DNA of 64,000 nt from Chloroflexi bacterium OHK40 (GCA_004367505.1 SFCB01000114.1:1-64000); one strand, 5' to 3'; positions 1-8,729 are shown, numbered from the stretch's first letter. Notes: generated from the sequence alone by a model not told the origin. A program made the numbers and translations.

Positions 1-1047
1 AGGGGTAGGTAGAGCGGCCGGCCCAACCATGGGCGCGGTGGCGGCCGGTATAGCAGCCTGGCGCACATAGGGCGGGTTGGAGGGCGGCGTGGGTGATGCC
101 GGGGCTGCCAGGGTCGGCGCGAAGGGTGGCGGGGTCGCGCGGATGGTATCCCCGATGGCGGGTGTTCCGCCCACGGGGGTGGCCGGGCGCTGGGGTTCGG
201 GCTGCCCGGCGATGCCCGTCGCGGCGCGCAGGGCGGCCATCATCTGAGCGGCGCTGGCGAAGCGGGCCTCGGGCTTGCGGGCCAGCGCCCGCATCACCAC
301 GTCCTCCACGGCGGGCGGCAGGTCGCCGCGCACGTCGCGGGGGGGAGTGGGCGCCTGGAGCAGGCGGGCAGCGAGCATGCCCATGGGCGTGTCGGCCTGG
401 AAGGGGAAGGTGCCAGTGAGCAGCTCGTAGAGCACCACGCCGAGGGCGTAGATATCGGTGGGCGGGCCGACGTTGGGGAGGCCCTGGGCCTGCTCGGGCG
501 ACATATACTCAGGCGTGCCCATCACCGTGCCCGCCATCGTCAGGCCGGCCGTGCTGCCGCTGGTACCCCGGGCCAGCCCGAAGTCGGTGAGATAGACCCA
601 GCCCTCGTCGGTGATCATCATATTGGAGGGCTTGATGTCGCGGTGGATCACGCCCTGGCGGTGGGCGTAGTCGAGGGCGTCGCCAACCTGGGCCAGGATC
701 GTCGCCGCACGCTGCACACTCAGGGCGCCCTCCTCGTGGACGAGATCCTTGAGTGTGCGGCCCTGGATGTACTTCATGGCGATGTAGTGTAGGCCGTTCG
801 CCTCGCCCACTTCGTAGATCGGCATGATGTGGGGGTGCTCAAGCCGTGCGGCGCTCCGGGCCTCCTGGCGAAAGCGTGCCACGTAGCCCGCGTCGTGGGT
901 GAGTGAGGGGGGCAGGATCTTCAGGGCCACAATCCGGTCGAGGTCGGTCTGGCGTGCCTTGTACACAACCGCCATGCCGCCGCGGCCAAGCTCGGAGAGG
1001 ATCTCGAAGCGGCCGAGGGTGGTGCCGATCAGGTGCAGTTCGCTCAT
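1..1047 (-). CDS. Hanks-type serine/threonine protein kinase, N-terminal part (truncated by window edge)
   Basis: Reads leftward from ATG at 1047 and stays open to base 1, so 349 residues are visible and the C-terminus lies outside. The kinase fold fills about residues 12-270: glycine loop GRGGMAVVYKA, the VALK lysine, catalytic loop HRDIKPSN, DFGLA, and GTPEYMSPEQ in the activation segment. All catalytic residues are present, so it should be an active Ser/Thr kinase. From about residue 280 a Pro/Thr/Ala-rich linker begins. In PknB-like receptors such a linker leads to a membrane helix and an external sensor domain, but neither is visible here. Function in the cell and substrates are unknown. 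Confidence 0.93.
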   Translation of the reverse strand, partial: MSELHLIGTTLGRFEILSELGRGGMAVVYKARQTDLDRIVALKILPPSLTHDAGYVARFRQEARSAARLEHPHIMPIYEVGEANGLHYIAMKYIQGRTLKDLVHEEGALSVQRAATILAQVGDALDYAHRQGVIHRDIKPSNMMITDEGWVYLTDFGLARGTSGSTAGLTMAGTVMGTPEYMSPEQAQGLPNVGPPTDIYALGVVLYELLTGTFPFQADTPMGMLAARLLQAPTPPRDVRGDLPPAVEDVVMRALARKPEARFASAAQMMAALRAATGIAGQPEPQRPATPVGGTPAIGDTIRATPPPFAPTLAAPASPTPPSNPPYVRQAAIPAATAPMVGPAALPTP

Positions 1048-1583
1048 AGGCGTTAGGGGGTTCTACCAGATCGAGGTGATGGCTCCGCAATGGTTCGGAC
1101 TGACCGTTCGCAATGCCAGAGCCACGTGTGGAGCGGTGGGCTGTGGCGGTGTTCCGGACCGGATGGGAGCACCAACGCTATAGGGCAACGATCCCGGCGC
1201 GGATGGTGGAGCTCGGGCTGCTCCGGGAGCGCCCGGCGGACGGGCCTGTACGGTCAGGCAGCCTGAGACCTTGACTCAGCGTAGGGTACCGGGCAGGCTC
1301 GCTAGACTGCGAGTGGCCCGAACGAGAATTCGGGCTGGAGCCTCGGTTCGGCGCTGTAGGGAGCGGCGAGGTGCCAGCCTTACGACACGGTCCTATGGTA
1401 CTACGCCAGCATGACCAGCCGCATCGGACGGAAGGTGAATTGCTACACTCAATACGAACGAGGGCGGGTGATTGTTCCGGGGTGCGAACACGACGACCCC
1501 GCCAGCATGGCAGGGTCGTGTGGGCGTCGCTCAGTCACACGATGAGGGTGCGCGTGGCCCGGTGGCCGCCGCATCCGGGGCGC
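1048..1583. other. Gene-free stretch with two hairpins
   Basis: No convincing gene on either strand. Two inverted repeats are visible. GCCCGAA (1316-1322) pairs with TTCGGGC (1329-1335). An 11-bp stem with one mismatch has arms at 1493-1503 and 1509-1519 (ACGACCCCGCC / GGCAGGGTCGT, 5-nt loop). The latter lies 65 bp past the stop of the leftward lamin-tail gene and could end its transcript, but there is no T-run after it on either strand. The rest should hold the kinase promoter; I see no clear -35/-10 pair. Confidence 0.4.
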
Positions 1584-2258
1584 TTACGAGCGGCCCTCGT
1601 AGCTGTAGCTGCTGACAAGGTTTCCGGCTGCATCGAGCAGGGTGCCGGTGTCGCCCTCGTTATTCCAGATCGCGCCACGGCTGCCCCAGTAGAGGTTTGC
1701 GGCGTCGTTGGTGCCAGCCTTCGTCCAGATCCGTACGGCGCCGTCAGGGGCGAGGGTGAAGGGCGGAAAGACGAAGACATGCCGCGCCCCGCCGTCGCGG
1801 AGCGTCCACCCGGTGAGATCGACCGGCGCGCCGGTGGTATTGGAGACGACGACGTACTCGCCGTCGAGATCGCGGCCAGGCGGGTCGTATTCGATGTGGG
1901 TGATCCCAACACCGACGACGGCGGCTGGCGATGGGGCGGTATCGAGGGCATCGTCGCCGGTGGAGACGCGCACGCGGTGAACGGCAGAGGCTTCCGCCGG
2001 GGGCGCTGCCTCGCCATCGGCGGCCCAGCGCTCAATCTCCGCGCCGGCGATCGTGGCGAAGCTCCGGGGGAGCTCGGCGAAGGCGTAGCTCAGCTCGCGG
2101 ACGGCGTTGTGCATGTGGCGGCGCGACTGCGGCGGGAGCAGGCCGAGGCCGAGCGAGAGCAGGCCGTAGCCGAGGCGTCCGACACCTGCGGCGAGTTCCT
2201 CGGCGCTGTCGAGCAGCTCGTTGTTGCGGCGCGATCGTCGGGGCGCATCCTGGCTCAT
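1584..2258 (-). CDS. Lamin-tail-domain (LTD) protein
   Basis: 224 residues. The N-terminal third is helical and partly amphipathic (LAAGVGRLGYGLLSLGLGLL near residues 22-42) with no signal-peptide cleavage site that I can see. An Ala/Pro-rich linker follows, then a C-terminal beta-sandwich of the lamin-tail type from about residue 128: ITHIEYDPPG, DLDGEYVVVSN, VDLTGWTLRDGG, FPPFTLAPDGAVRIWT, and the ending LLDAAGNLVSSYSYEG. These are the hallmark strands of bacterial LTD domains, which usually sit on exported or nuclease-linked proteins. There is no nuclease domain here, so it may be an adaptor or surface module. The gene lies upstream of, and is read in the same direction as, the kinase gene. 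Confidence 0.8.
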   Translation of the reverse strand: MSQDAPRRSRRNNELLDSAEELAAGVGRLGYGLLSLGLGLLPPQSRRHMHNAVRELSYAFAELPRSFATIAGAEIERWAADGEAAPPAEASAVHRVRVSTGDDALDTAPSPAAVVGVGITHIEYDPPGRDLDGEYVVVSNTTGAPVDLTGWTLRDGGARHVFVFPPFTLAPDGAVRIWTKAGTNDAANLYWGSRGAIWNNEGDTGTLLDAAGNLVSSYSYEGRS

Positions 2259-2346
2259 GGTGCGATCCTCGCTGGAGAACGGGTGGGGCTGTGTCTATCG
2301 TACTACGAATTGTTCTGGTGGGCAATACGGCGGAACGCGAAGGGGG

Positions 2347-3453
2347 CTAGCGGGCGAGCGTGAAGGTGCGCTCGGTGGCGCGAGCGAGGCGCTCTTCGTC
2401 GATGGCGAAGCCCAGGCCTGGCCCCTCTGGCAGGGGGATGGTGCCGGCCGTGGCGCGGATCGGGGGGGTGACGATGTCCTGATCGTAGTATTTGTCGGAG
2501 CCCGAGACGTCGCCGGGGAGGCTGTAGCCGGGGAGGCTGCTGATGGCGAGGTTGGCGGCCCGCCCGATGCCAAACTCGTGCATGCCCCCACACCAGACCG
2601 GCACCCCTCGCGCGTGGCAGTAGTCGTGGATGCGTTTCGCCTCCAGGAGCCCGCCCACCCGGCTGACTTTGATATTGATGATCCGCCCGCTGCCCAGTTG
2701 CAGCGCTTTGCGTGCATCGTCGACCGAAAGGATGCTTTCATCCAGGCAGATCGGCGTCGCGAGCTGCGCCTGGAGGGCGGCATGGTCGATGATGTCGTCG
2801 TGAGCGAGTGGCTGCTCGATCATCATCAGGCCGAACTGGTCGAGCTCGCGGAGCAGCGGGGCGTCGGCGAGGGTGTAGGCGGAGTTGGCATCCGCCATGA
2901 GCGGGAGGTCGGGGTAGCGCTCGCGAACCCGGGCGATCACCGCGATGTCGTTGCCCGGGGCGATCTTCAGCTTGATGCGGTGGTAGCCCTCGGCGCGGTA
3001 CTGGTCGATCAGCGCGAAGAGGTCGTCGATGCGTGATTCGATGCCAAGGCTTACACCGGAGCGGATCTCAGCGCGGGTGCCGCCGAGGAGGGCGTGCAGT
3101 GGGCGGCCCGCAGCCCGGGCCAGCAGGTCCCAGCAGGCCATTTCGAGCCCGGCGCGGGCGAAGTTGTTGCGCTTGAGCTTCCTGTAGCGCGCCGTGAGCT
3201 CCTCGATGCTCTCCAATCGGCTCCCGACCACCATGGGTAAGAGGAAGTCCTTGAGGATGTGCCAGCAGGTCTCGGTGGTCTCCTCGCAGTAGTAGGGGTC
3301 GCTCGGGCTGGCGCACTCGCCCCAGCCCACGAGGCCCTCGGCGCTGAGCCGCACAAGGACGTGGGCCTGTTCGGCCTTGCGGCTGGAGCTAGTGGCGAAG
3401 GTGCGAACCATCGGTAGCCGGACGATGCGCAGCTCTGCGCGCTCGATCTGCAT
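2347..3453 (-). CDS. menC: o-Succinylbenzoate synthase (enolase superfamily; possibly also N-succinylamino-acid racemase)
   Basis: 368 residues, full length for the OSBS/NSAR group. It dehydrates SHCHC to o-succinylbenzoate in menaquinone synthesis. Visible catalytic features are the KLKIAPG lysine pair on strand 2, metal ligands in DANSAY, the Glu of MMIEQPL, CLDES, and the second lysine in INIKVSRVGG. The large operon at 50.6-58.3 kb has menF, D, H, B, A and E but no menC, so this gene supplies the missing step. Many enzymes of this branch also racemise N-succinylamino acids, and a COG3375-type GNAT lies 2.9 kb away. A side activity is therefore possible but cannot be decided from sequence alone. 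Divergent from the NACHT gene. Confidence 0.88.
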   Translation of the reverse strand: MQIERAELRIVRLPMVRTFATSSSRKAEQAHVLVRLSAEGLVGWGECASPSDPYYCEETTETCWHILKDFLLPMVVGSRLESIEELTARYRKLKRNNFARAGLEMACWDLLARAAGRPLHALLGGTRAEIRSGVSLGIESRIDDLFALIDQYRAEGYHRIKLKIAPGNDIAVIARVRERYPDLPLMADANSAYTLADAPLLRELDQFGLMMIEQPLAHDDIIDHAALQAQLATPICLDESILSVDDARKALQLGSGRIINIKVSRVGGLLEAKRIHDYCHARGVPVWCGGMHEFGIGRAANLAISSLPGYSLPGDVSGSDKYYDQDIVTPPIRATAGTIPLPEGPGLGFAIDEERLARATERTFTLAR

Positions 3454-3490
3454 GGTGCCCTCATCGGGAGTTCGCGGTACAATGCGCGGG

Positions 3491-3496
3491 AGTATA
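3491..3496 (-). promoter_or_regulatory. Extended -10 element of the menC promoter
   Basis: On the minus strand the bases read TGC-TATACT, a near-consensus -10 with the TGn extension. It lies 38 nt before the menC ATG at 3453. No good -35 is present, as expected for an extended -10 promoter. It falls in the 54-bp divergent gap between menC and the NACHT gene. Confidence 0.6.
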
Positions 3497-3507
3497 GCAG
3501 AGATAGG

Positions 3508-6015
3508 ATGACTGCACCACCCGCCATCTCAGCCGCTCGCCTTGCTGAGGCTCTGGCACCGGCGCTGCCCGAGGAGTTGCGGGGGGCCGCGCCGGGCCTG
3601 GCCGCGTTGCTCGGCGAACTGGCCGGGGGGCGCCTGGCGCCTGAGGCCGCCGGTGCCGCGCTAGCGGCCGATCCACGGCTCAAGGCGGCCCTGCGCGCCC
3701 TGGCGGGCCGCGAGGTGGCCGATGGTGGCGCGCTGGTGTCCTTCGGTACGGGCAACCAGTTCGGTGATGTGACGATCGGCGATGTAGTGGGCGGCGACAA
3801 GCTTGTCGTCTCGATCAGCCTGGCTGCCCCACGGCTGAGTGTTCGCGAGCAGCGCAATCGCGAGGCGCTGTTGATGCGGATGCGCCGGGCCTGGCTGGAT
3901 GGCCTGCGGGCGCGAGCCTTCGCCGAGGTGGGGCGCGCTCCCCTGGCCCTCGCCGTCGTGCCGCCCGGGGCTGTGGAGCGCGCGCTCGCTACCGAGGTGC
4001 AGGAGTTGGCCGAAGCGCCGCCGCTGCCGGCTGCCTTTGATCTACCGGCCGCCTTCGAGGCCTCGGGCGGCGCGTTGCTGTTGCTCGGCGCCCCCGGCGC
4101 GGGCAAGACGCTCCTGCTTGTGGAGCTGGCCGACGCCCTGATCGCCCGGGCGATGGCCGACGAGACCCGGCCCATCCCGGTGATTCTCCCTCTCGCTTCA
4201 TGGGCGCGCCAGCGCCGCCCACTCGCGGAGTGGCTGGTAGAGGAGTTGGCCAAACAGTACGATGTGCCGCGAGCCGTGGGCGCCGCGTGGCGCCAGGCCG
4301 ATGCGCTTTTGCCACTGCTCGACGGCCTCGATGAGGTGGACGAAGAGGCGCGCGCGGCCTGTGTCCAGGCGATCAATGCCTACCGCGCCGAGCACTTTAC
4401 CCCGCTCCTTGTCTGCTCGCGCAGCGATGAGTACGCGGCGCTGCCCCTACGGCTCCGCCTGGAACTGGCGGTAGAGGTGCAGCCGCTCGACGCGGCTGGC
4501 GCCGAGGCGCTGCTTGCCGGCGCCGGGCCAGGGGGCGCGGCGGCTCGGGCGCTGCTCGCGGCCGACGCGGAGCTCGCCGCGCTCGCCGGATCGCCGCTGA
4601 TGCTCGCCGTGGCCGCCGGCGCTCTCGCCGGAGAGCATGCGTCGCTGCCCAGGGGCCCAGCCATGGTGGCTGGGCGCTCCAGTCTGGTGGCGGCCTATGT
4701 TGAGCGGGTCTTCGGGCGCCGTTCTACCGCACTCGAGATGCCGCGCGGAACGATCGAGAGCGGGTTAGCCTGGCTTGCCCGCCAGATGCTTGCGCAGCGT
4801 CTGAGCGTTTTCCACCTGGAGGACTTGCAGCCGGCCTGGCTCCCTTCGGCTGGCGCGCGGCGCGCGTACACCACGCTGGACCGGGCCGGCGGCGTGCTAC
4901 TGCTCACGCTCGGGTGGCTCGCGGTGCTGCTTCCACTCTCGCTGGCCGTGGACGCCAATGTGCATCCCACCGACCCGTGGCTGGCCTATATGCTAGGCGG
5001 GGCGTTGTTCGGCGGTACGGCCTTTCCGCATGGGCGAAGCGTCGCCCGGATCGTCCGGCACACCCTGGCTGGCGCGGGTGGTGGGTTTGGAGTGGGGGTG
5101 CTGCTCGGGGGCGCGGGGTACGTGTTCGATGCGCAACGGCGGCTGATGATCAATCAGTCCGGTCTCAGCGAGCTCTATCTTGCGCTGGCCTCGGCCGTCA
5201 GCGTCGGGCTCTCGGGTGCTCTGGCCGGCGGGATGTTCGGTATGCTCGGCGGGCCGCCCCGGCTCGGCCCGCGCCTGGTGCTTCCGGTGGAGCGCGTGCG
5301 CTGGTCGATCGGTCGTGCCGTCCTGAGCGTACCGCTAGGTCTGGTAAGCGGGGTTGTAGTTGGCGCCGGGCTGGGCTTGCTGCTCGCCCTCGTGCTCGCG
5401 CCACTCTCGGTGATGGGTGCCGGACTGTCGCCCCTGGCCATGATCGATGACCAGGGTGTGGGCCTCACCGAGGTTGTGATCATTACCGCGCTGGTGCTCA
5501 TAGCCACACTCGCCCTGATTGGCGGGCTCTACGGGTTGCTCGGGGGTGTTGTTGCGGGCCTCGAGGCCGGCGCCGTCACACCTCTTGCCAGGCCTGGTGA
5601 GGGGCTGCGTCGATCGCTGCGAAGCGCGCTGGTGAGTGCGCTCTTCTTTATGGCGGCTGGCGCCGTGGTGGCCGGGGCGCTGAATGCTTTCGCAGCCCTG
5701 GCGCTGCGCTCGGTCCGTTCGGTAACAGTGACCATGGAGCTCCCCGGAATGCTCCTCTCTATCTTCATCTTCGCCGTGCAGGTCGGGGTAGTTGGGGCGC
5801 TCAGTTACGGTGGATTCACTGTGCTCTCGCATCTGGCGTTGCGCCTCCTGCTCTGGCGCGGCGGGCAGTTGCCCTGGCGCATCGAGGTGCTCCTCGCGGA
5901 GGCGAGCGAGCGGGCTCTGCTGCGCCGAGTCGGCGGCGGCTATATGTTTGCCCACCGCATCTTTCTTGAACACTTTGCCCGGCGTGATGCGTCGCCGGGC
6001 GAGCGGAAGGAGTAG
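3508..6015 (+). CDS. NACHT-type STAND ATPase with polytopic membrane region
   Basis: 835 residues. Residues 1-75 form a small Ala-rich helical domain of unknown type. GNQFGDVTIGDVVGGDK (about 83-99) is a short Gly/Asp beta motif often seen in front of bacterial NACHT modules. The NACHT NTPase follows: Walker A GAPGAGKT (194-201), Walker B LLDGLDEVDEE (270-280), then helical and winged-helix parts to about 440. From about 445 to 790 there are roughly eight Gly/Ala-rich membrane segments. The final FAHRIFLEHFARRD resembles the motif that normally closes the NACHT unit, so the membrane block looks inserted before it. Members of this class act as switch ATPases in signalling or defence. The ligand and output here are unknown. 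The stop at 6013-6015 is 3 bp from the next gene. Confidence 0.82.
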   Translation: MTAPPAISAARLAEALAPALPEELRGAAPGLAALLGELAGGRLAPEAAGAALAADPRLKAALRALAGREVADGGALVSFGTGNQFGDVTIGDVVGGDKLVVSISLAAPRLSVREQRNREALLMRMRRAWLDGLRARAFAEVGRAPLALAVVPPGAVERALATEVQELAEAPPLPAAFDLPAAFEASGGALLLLGAPGAGKTLLLVELADALIARAMADETRPIPVILPLASWARQRRPLAEWLVEELAKQYDVPRAVGAAWRQADALLPLLDGLDEVDEEARAACVQAINAYRAEHFTPLLVCSRSDEYAALPLRLRLELAVEVQPLDAAGAEALLAGAGPGGAAARALLAADAELAALAGSPLMLAVAAGALAGEHASLPRGPAMVAGRSSLVAAYVERVFGRRSTALEMPRGTIESGLAWLARQMLAQRLSVFHLEDLQPAWLPSAGARRAYTTLDRAGGVLLLTLGWLAVLLPLSLAVDANVHPTDPWLAYMLGGALFGGTAFPHGRSVARIVRHTLAGAGGGFGVGVLLGGAGYVFDAQRRLMINQSGLSELYLALASAVSVGLSGALAGGMFGMLGGPPRLGPRLVLPVERVRWSIGRAVLSVPLGLVSGVVVGAGLGLLLALVLAPLSVMGAGLSPLAMIDDQGVGLTEVVIITALVLIATLALIGGLYGLLGGVVAGLEAGAVTPLARPGEGLRRSLRSALVSALFFMAAGAVVAGALNAFAALALRSVRSVTVTMELPGMLLSIFIFAVQVGVVGALSYGGFTVLSHLALRLLLWRGGQLPWRIEVLLAEASERALLRRVGGGYMFAHRIFLEHFARRDASPGERKE

Positions 6016-6018
6016 ACC

Positions 6019-6330
6019 GTGGTACGGTTCCGTGAGCTCGGGAGCTGGCGCAGCCGCGCGAGCGCCCTGTCGGCCTTGAGCGTGCATAGCCTGGGGAGTG
6101 TGCTCAGCCTGCGCAGCCTGTTTTGCGCCGGGTCGATCCTCAGCATCGGCAGTGTCGGGTCGATCCTCAGCATCGGTAGTGCCGGGTCGATCCTCAGCAT
6201 CGGTAGCGCCGGGTCGATCCTTTGCATCGGCAGCCAGGGTTCTATTCTCAGCATCGGCAGCCGCCAGGCGAACCTGAGCATCGGCGCATGGCGCCGTAAC
6301 CTCTGGCCTGGATGGGGAGCCCGGCCGTGA
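6019..6330 (+). CDS. Nine-residue-repeat protein (GSILSIGSx), function unknown
   Basis: 103 residues starting at GTG 6019, three bases after the NACHT stop. After a basic N-terminus (MVRFRELGSWRSR) come degenerate repeats and then six tandem nonapeptides of the type GSILSIGSA (residues 38-91). The end is Trp/Arg-rich. The alternation of small and branched hydrophobic residues suggests a stacked beta or membrane-associated structure; this is inference. The gene is sandwiched without gaps: its TGA (6328-6330) overlaps the GTG start of the next gene (6327), so the three genes are probably co-translated. I do not recognise a characterised family. Chance read-through of repeats is unlikely because the repeat keeps frame and varies mostly at third positions. 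Confidence 0.6.
   Translation: MVRFRELGSWRSRASALSALSVHSLGSVLSLRSLFCAGSILSIGSVGSILSIGSAGSILSIGSAGSILCIGSQGSILSIGSRQANLSIGAWRRNLWPGWGARP
6130..6291 (+). repeat. Six tandem 27-bp in-frame repeats
   Basis: Units at 6130, 6157, 6184, 6211, 6238 and 6265. The first five encode GSILxIGSx; the sixth is degenerate (QANLSIGAW). The first three differ from each other at very few bases, which points to recent duplication. Confidence 0.9.
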
Positions 6331-7541
6331 ATGGTTGGCACCTGTACGACCCCACGGCCCCGGAGTGGCCGGCGCAGCTCGCGCGTTTGTATCAGATGCT
6401 CGGCCCGGGGGGCGCCGCGCCGGTGCCTGCTTACTTCGTGCGGACCACCTTCGTGAAGATGGGCGGGCGGCTGGTCAGTTTCACCGACGAGGGCCGGGTG
6501 CTGGCACTGGGCCTGCTCTTCCCACGGGCGATCGAAGGTGGGCGGCGGCTCTATACCCTGCGGCTGCAGCAGCTCGGGCCGCTGCCGAGCGATGCTGCGC
6601 TCCTGGAGGAGTTGCACCGGCTGATCGCGCCAGCGCGGGCGCTCCTCTACCGGCCCGCCGATGATTATGCGCTCAGTCCCAGCCACTACGTCGTGGGCGA
6701 CTTCGATGTGGGCGCCCCGGAGATGGCCGAGTTGGCGGCGATTCGCCAGCTCTACGGCGCTATCTGGGGTGTAGGCGACGAAGAAGGCTACCCCGACGAT
6801 CTGCACAGCGCCACGTTCGGGCCAGGGACGAGCCTGGTTGCCCGCCGGGGCGGCGATCTGGCGGGTTTCCTGCTCGGCTTCTACCGCTTCGGGCTGGCCG
6901 CGCTCGAAGGACTCGGCCTGCCCCACCGGCTAGAGCTGGGGATCGAGTCCCAGGTGATGGGCGTGGCGCCGGCTTTCCGGCGTTCCGGCCTCGCGGCGCT
7001 GCTCAAGCGCACCCAGGCTCGGCAGGCGCTCGACCGAGGGATCGACCTGGTGCACTGGACGGCGGACCCGCTGCAGTATCCGAATGCCGCGCTGAACTTC
7101 GGCCGACTGCGGGCGGTGGCGGGCGAGTTCACGCGGAGCTACTACCCGTTTGTCAATGCCCTGAACCGGGTGCCGGCCTCGCGCCTGGGGATCAGCTGGC
7201 TGCTCCGCTCGGCTCGTGGCCGGGCCGGCCTGGAAGCTCGGCGGGAGGAGGGGCGGCGCGACCTCGGGCATTTCCCGGGCTGTGTGGTGCTGAACGCGGG
7301 CCCGCTACGGCTGGCCGGTGGCGGCGATGCCCCGGCGATCGCCATCGAGATCCCCGCCAACTGGACGGCCCTCCAGAGTGAGGAACCGGCGCTCGCGGCG
7401 GCATGGCGCGAAACGACCGATGCGATCCTGGCTGAGCGGCTTGGTTTTGCGGCTGGCCAGTACGTGGTGACGGACGCCGCCGCCGACGGGGAGCGGCGCT
7501 TCCTGGTGGCCGAGCGATATACGCCGGATTTGCTAGTGTAG
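6327..7541 (+). CDS. GNAT-family acyltransferase of the COG3375 type
   Basis: About 404 residues from GTG 6327, chosen over ATG 6312 because GGGGAG lies 8 nt upstream and the start overlaps the previous stop as GTGA. The GNAT core is in the middle. MGVAPAFRRSGLAALLKR (acetyl-CoA loop) is followed by the family signature DLVHWTADPLQYPNAALNF. The N-terminal ~140 residues and the C-terminal ~130 residues are extra. In other genomes COG3375 proteins often sit beside OSBS/NSAR enzymes, where a GNAT N-succinylates D-amino acids. menC lies 2.9 kb upstream on the other strand. The substrate remains unproven. Confidence 0.78.
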   Translation: MNGWHLYDPTAPEWPAQLARLYQMLGPGGAAPVPAYFVRTTFVKMGGRLVSFTDEGRVLALGLLFPRAIEGGRRLYTLRLQQLGPLPSDAALLEELHRLIAPARALLYRPADDYALSPSHYVVGDFDVGAPEMAELAAIRQLYGAIWGVGDEEGYPDDLHSATFGPGTSLVARRGGDLAGFLLGFYRFGLAALEGLGLPHRLELGIESQVMGVAPAFRRSGLAALLKRTQARQALDRGIDLVHWTADPLQYPNAALNFGRLRAVAGEFTRSYYPFVNALNRVPASRLGISWLLRSARGRAGLEARREEGRRDLGHFPGCVVLNAGPLRLAGGGDAPAIAIEIPANWTALQSEEPALAAAWRETTDAILAERLGFAAGQYVVTDAAADGERRFLVAERYTPDLLV

Positions 7542-7573
7542 CGGGTAGACGAAGGTTGGGAGAAGAGGAGTCT

Positions 7574-8434
7574 ATGGTACAGGACAGCGGCGCGGCACTC
7601 ATTCGCCAGATGGATGCCCTGGCGGTTCCGCCCGGCAGTCTGGCGATCTGGGGTCTGGGCCAGATGGGCGTAGCGCTCAAGGGCGGCGATGGGGGGCTGG
7701 TCTACATCGACCCCTGCCTGTCGGATGTGGTGGCCGAGCGGGTACCAGCGCTCGCCGACAAGTTTCAGCGGGCCTATCCGCCGCCGGTCTTGCCTGCCCA
7801 GATCACCAACGCCGCGCTAGTGCTCTGCTCACACGAGCACCTCGATCATTGCGACCCGCTCACGCTCGGGCCGCTGGCGCAGGCATCGCCGCAGGCCCGG
7901 TTTGTGATCAGCGGTTGGGCGGAGGGCGTCCTCGATGAGGCCGGGATTTCGCTGGAGCGACGACACGTGCTTAGCGCCGGCGTGCCAGTGCAATTCGGGC
8001 CGCTCAGCGTCACCGTGGTGCCGTCGGCCCACTACCAGGTCGAACACGATCCAGCGCGGGGCCATCGCTGGCTGGGCTTCCTGATCCAGTGGAACGGGGT
8101 GACCTTCTTTCACAGCGGCGACACCGTGATCTACGATGGCTACGTCGAACTGCTGCGAGGCCTGCCACGGACCGACGTGGCTATGGTGGCTGCCAATGGC
8201 CGCGATGCCTACCGGGACTCCTTCGGAGTCACGGGGAACCTGCTCCCCGCCGAGGCAGCCTGGCTCGCCGCGCAGCTCGGCTGGGATACGCTGATCGGCG
8301 GGCATAACGATCTCTACCCCTGGAACACGATCGGGGCGGGCGAGCTCGCCGTGGCCGTCCAGCGGATCAACCCGCGCCAGAAGCTCCACACGCTCCAGCC
8401 AGGGGAGTTGCTGTTCTATCACCGCATGGATTGA
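7574..8434 (+). CDS. Metallo-beta-lactamase-fold hydrolase (UlaG-like)
   Basis: 286 residues from ATG 7574, which has the AGAAGAGGAG ribosome-binding site; an upstream in-frame TTG (7556) is less likely. The zinc-binding motif CSHEHLDHCDP (HxHxDH) is near residue 84. Further ligands are plausible at SAHYQVEH, FFHSGDT and GGHNDLYPWN. The layout matches the UlaG/UPF0173 branch of the superfamily, which includes L-ascorbate-6-phosphate lactonase and other cytosolic lactonases or phosphodiesterases. No signal peptide. It follows the GNAT gene by 32 bp on the same strand and is probably co-transcribed. The substrate cannot be named. Confidence 0.82.
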   Translation: MVQDSGAALIRQMDALAVPPGSLAIWGLGQMGVALKGGDGGLVYIDPCLSDVVAERVPALADKFQRAYPPPVLPAQITNAALVLCSHEHLDHCDPLTLGPLAQASPQARFVISGWAEGVLDEAGISLERRHVLSAGVPVQFGPLSVTVVPSAHYQVEHDPARGHRWLGFLIQWNGVTFFHSGDTVIYDGYVELLRGLPRTDVAMVAANGRDAYRDSFGVTGNLLPAEAAWLAAQLGWDTLIGGHNDLYPWNTIGAGELAVAVQRINPRQKLHTLQPGELLFYHRMD

Positions 8435-8603
8435 ACCTGCATCATCGCCTGATTGCGCGCGGAGGGGAGCAACCCGCTACATCGAAGCGCTACCGAAAGC
8501 GTGTCGTGATTGCGTGCGCGCGAAGCATCGTGAGGACCGCACCGCGTCACCGTGCGCGGCTCCGATGCCGTGATTCACCGAAGGCCCTCTGGCCGGAGCC
8601 GCC

Positions 8604-8729
8604 TTACCCGGCGTGCTCGGCAACACCTTCGCCAGCGCCCTCCGCTGCGGGCGAATTCCGGAGCTCCCACCACACCGCCACGGCGCTACAGGTCGGGATC
8701 AGCAGCATCAGCAGCAGCAGCCAGAGCAT
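8604..8729 (-). CDS. Small hydrophobic protein (41 aa), putative
   Basis: A short leftward gene: ATG at 8729, stop TAA at 8606-8604. AGGAGA lies 5 nt upstream of the ATG. The product starts MLWLLLLMLLIPTCSAVAVWW, one strong membrane helix or uncleaved signal anchor, and ends in an acidic Gly/Ala/Glu tail (AAEGAGEGVAEHAG). This architecture resembles known small membrane proteins. It stands alone between two rightward genes. No family is recognised; the good ribosome-binding site and coherent hydropathy are the only support. Confidence 0.45.
   Translation of the reverse strand: MLWLLLLMLLIPTCSAVAVWWELRNSPAAEGAGEGVAEHAG

Noticed and set aside
1371-2363. 330-codon rightward frame over the lamin-tail gene
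   Set aside because: The leftward frame carries the clear lamin-tail strands; this one is compositionally a shadow.
6130-6291. CRISPR-like array
   Set aside because: Tandem 27-bp units without spacers, in frame and coding for a repeat protein.
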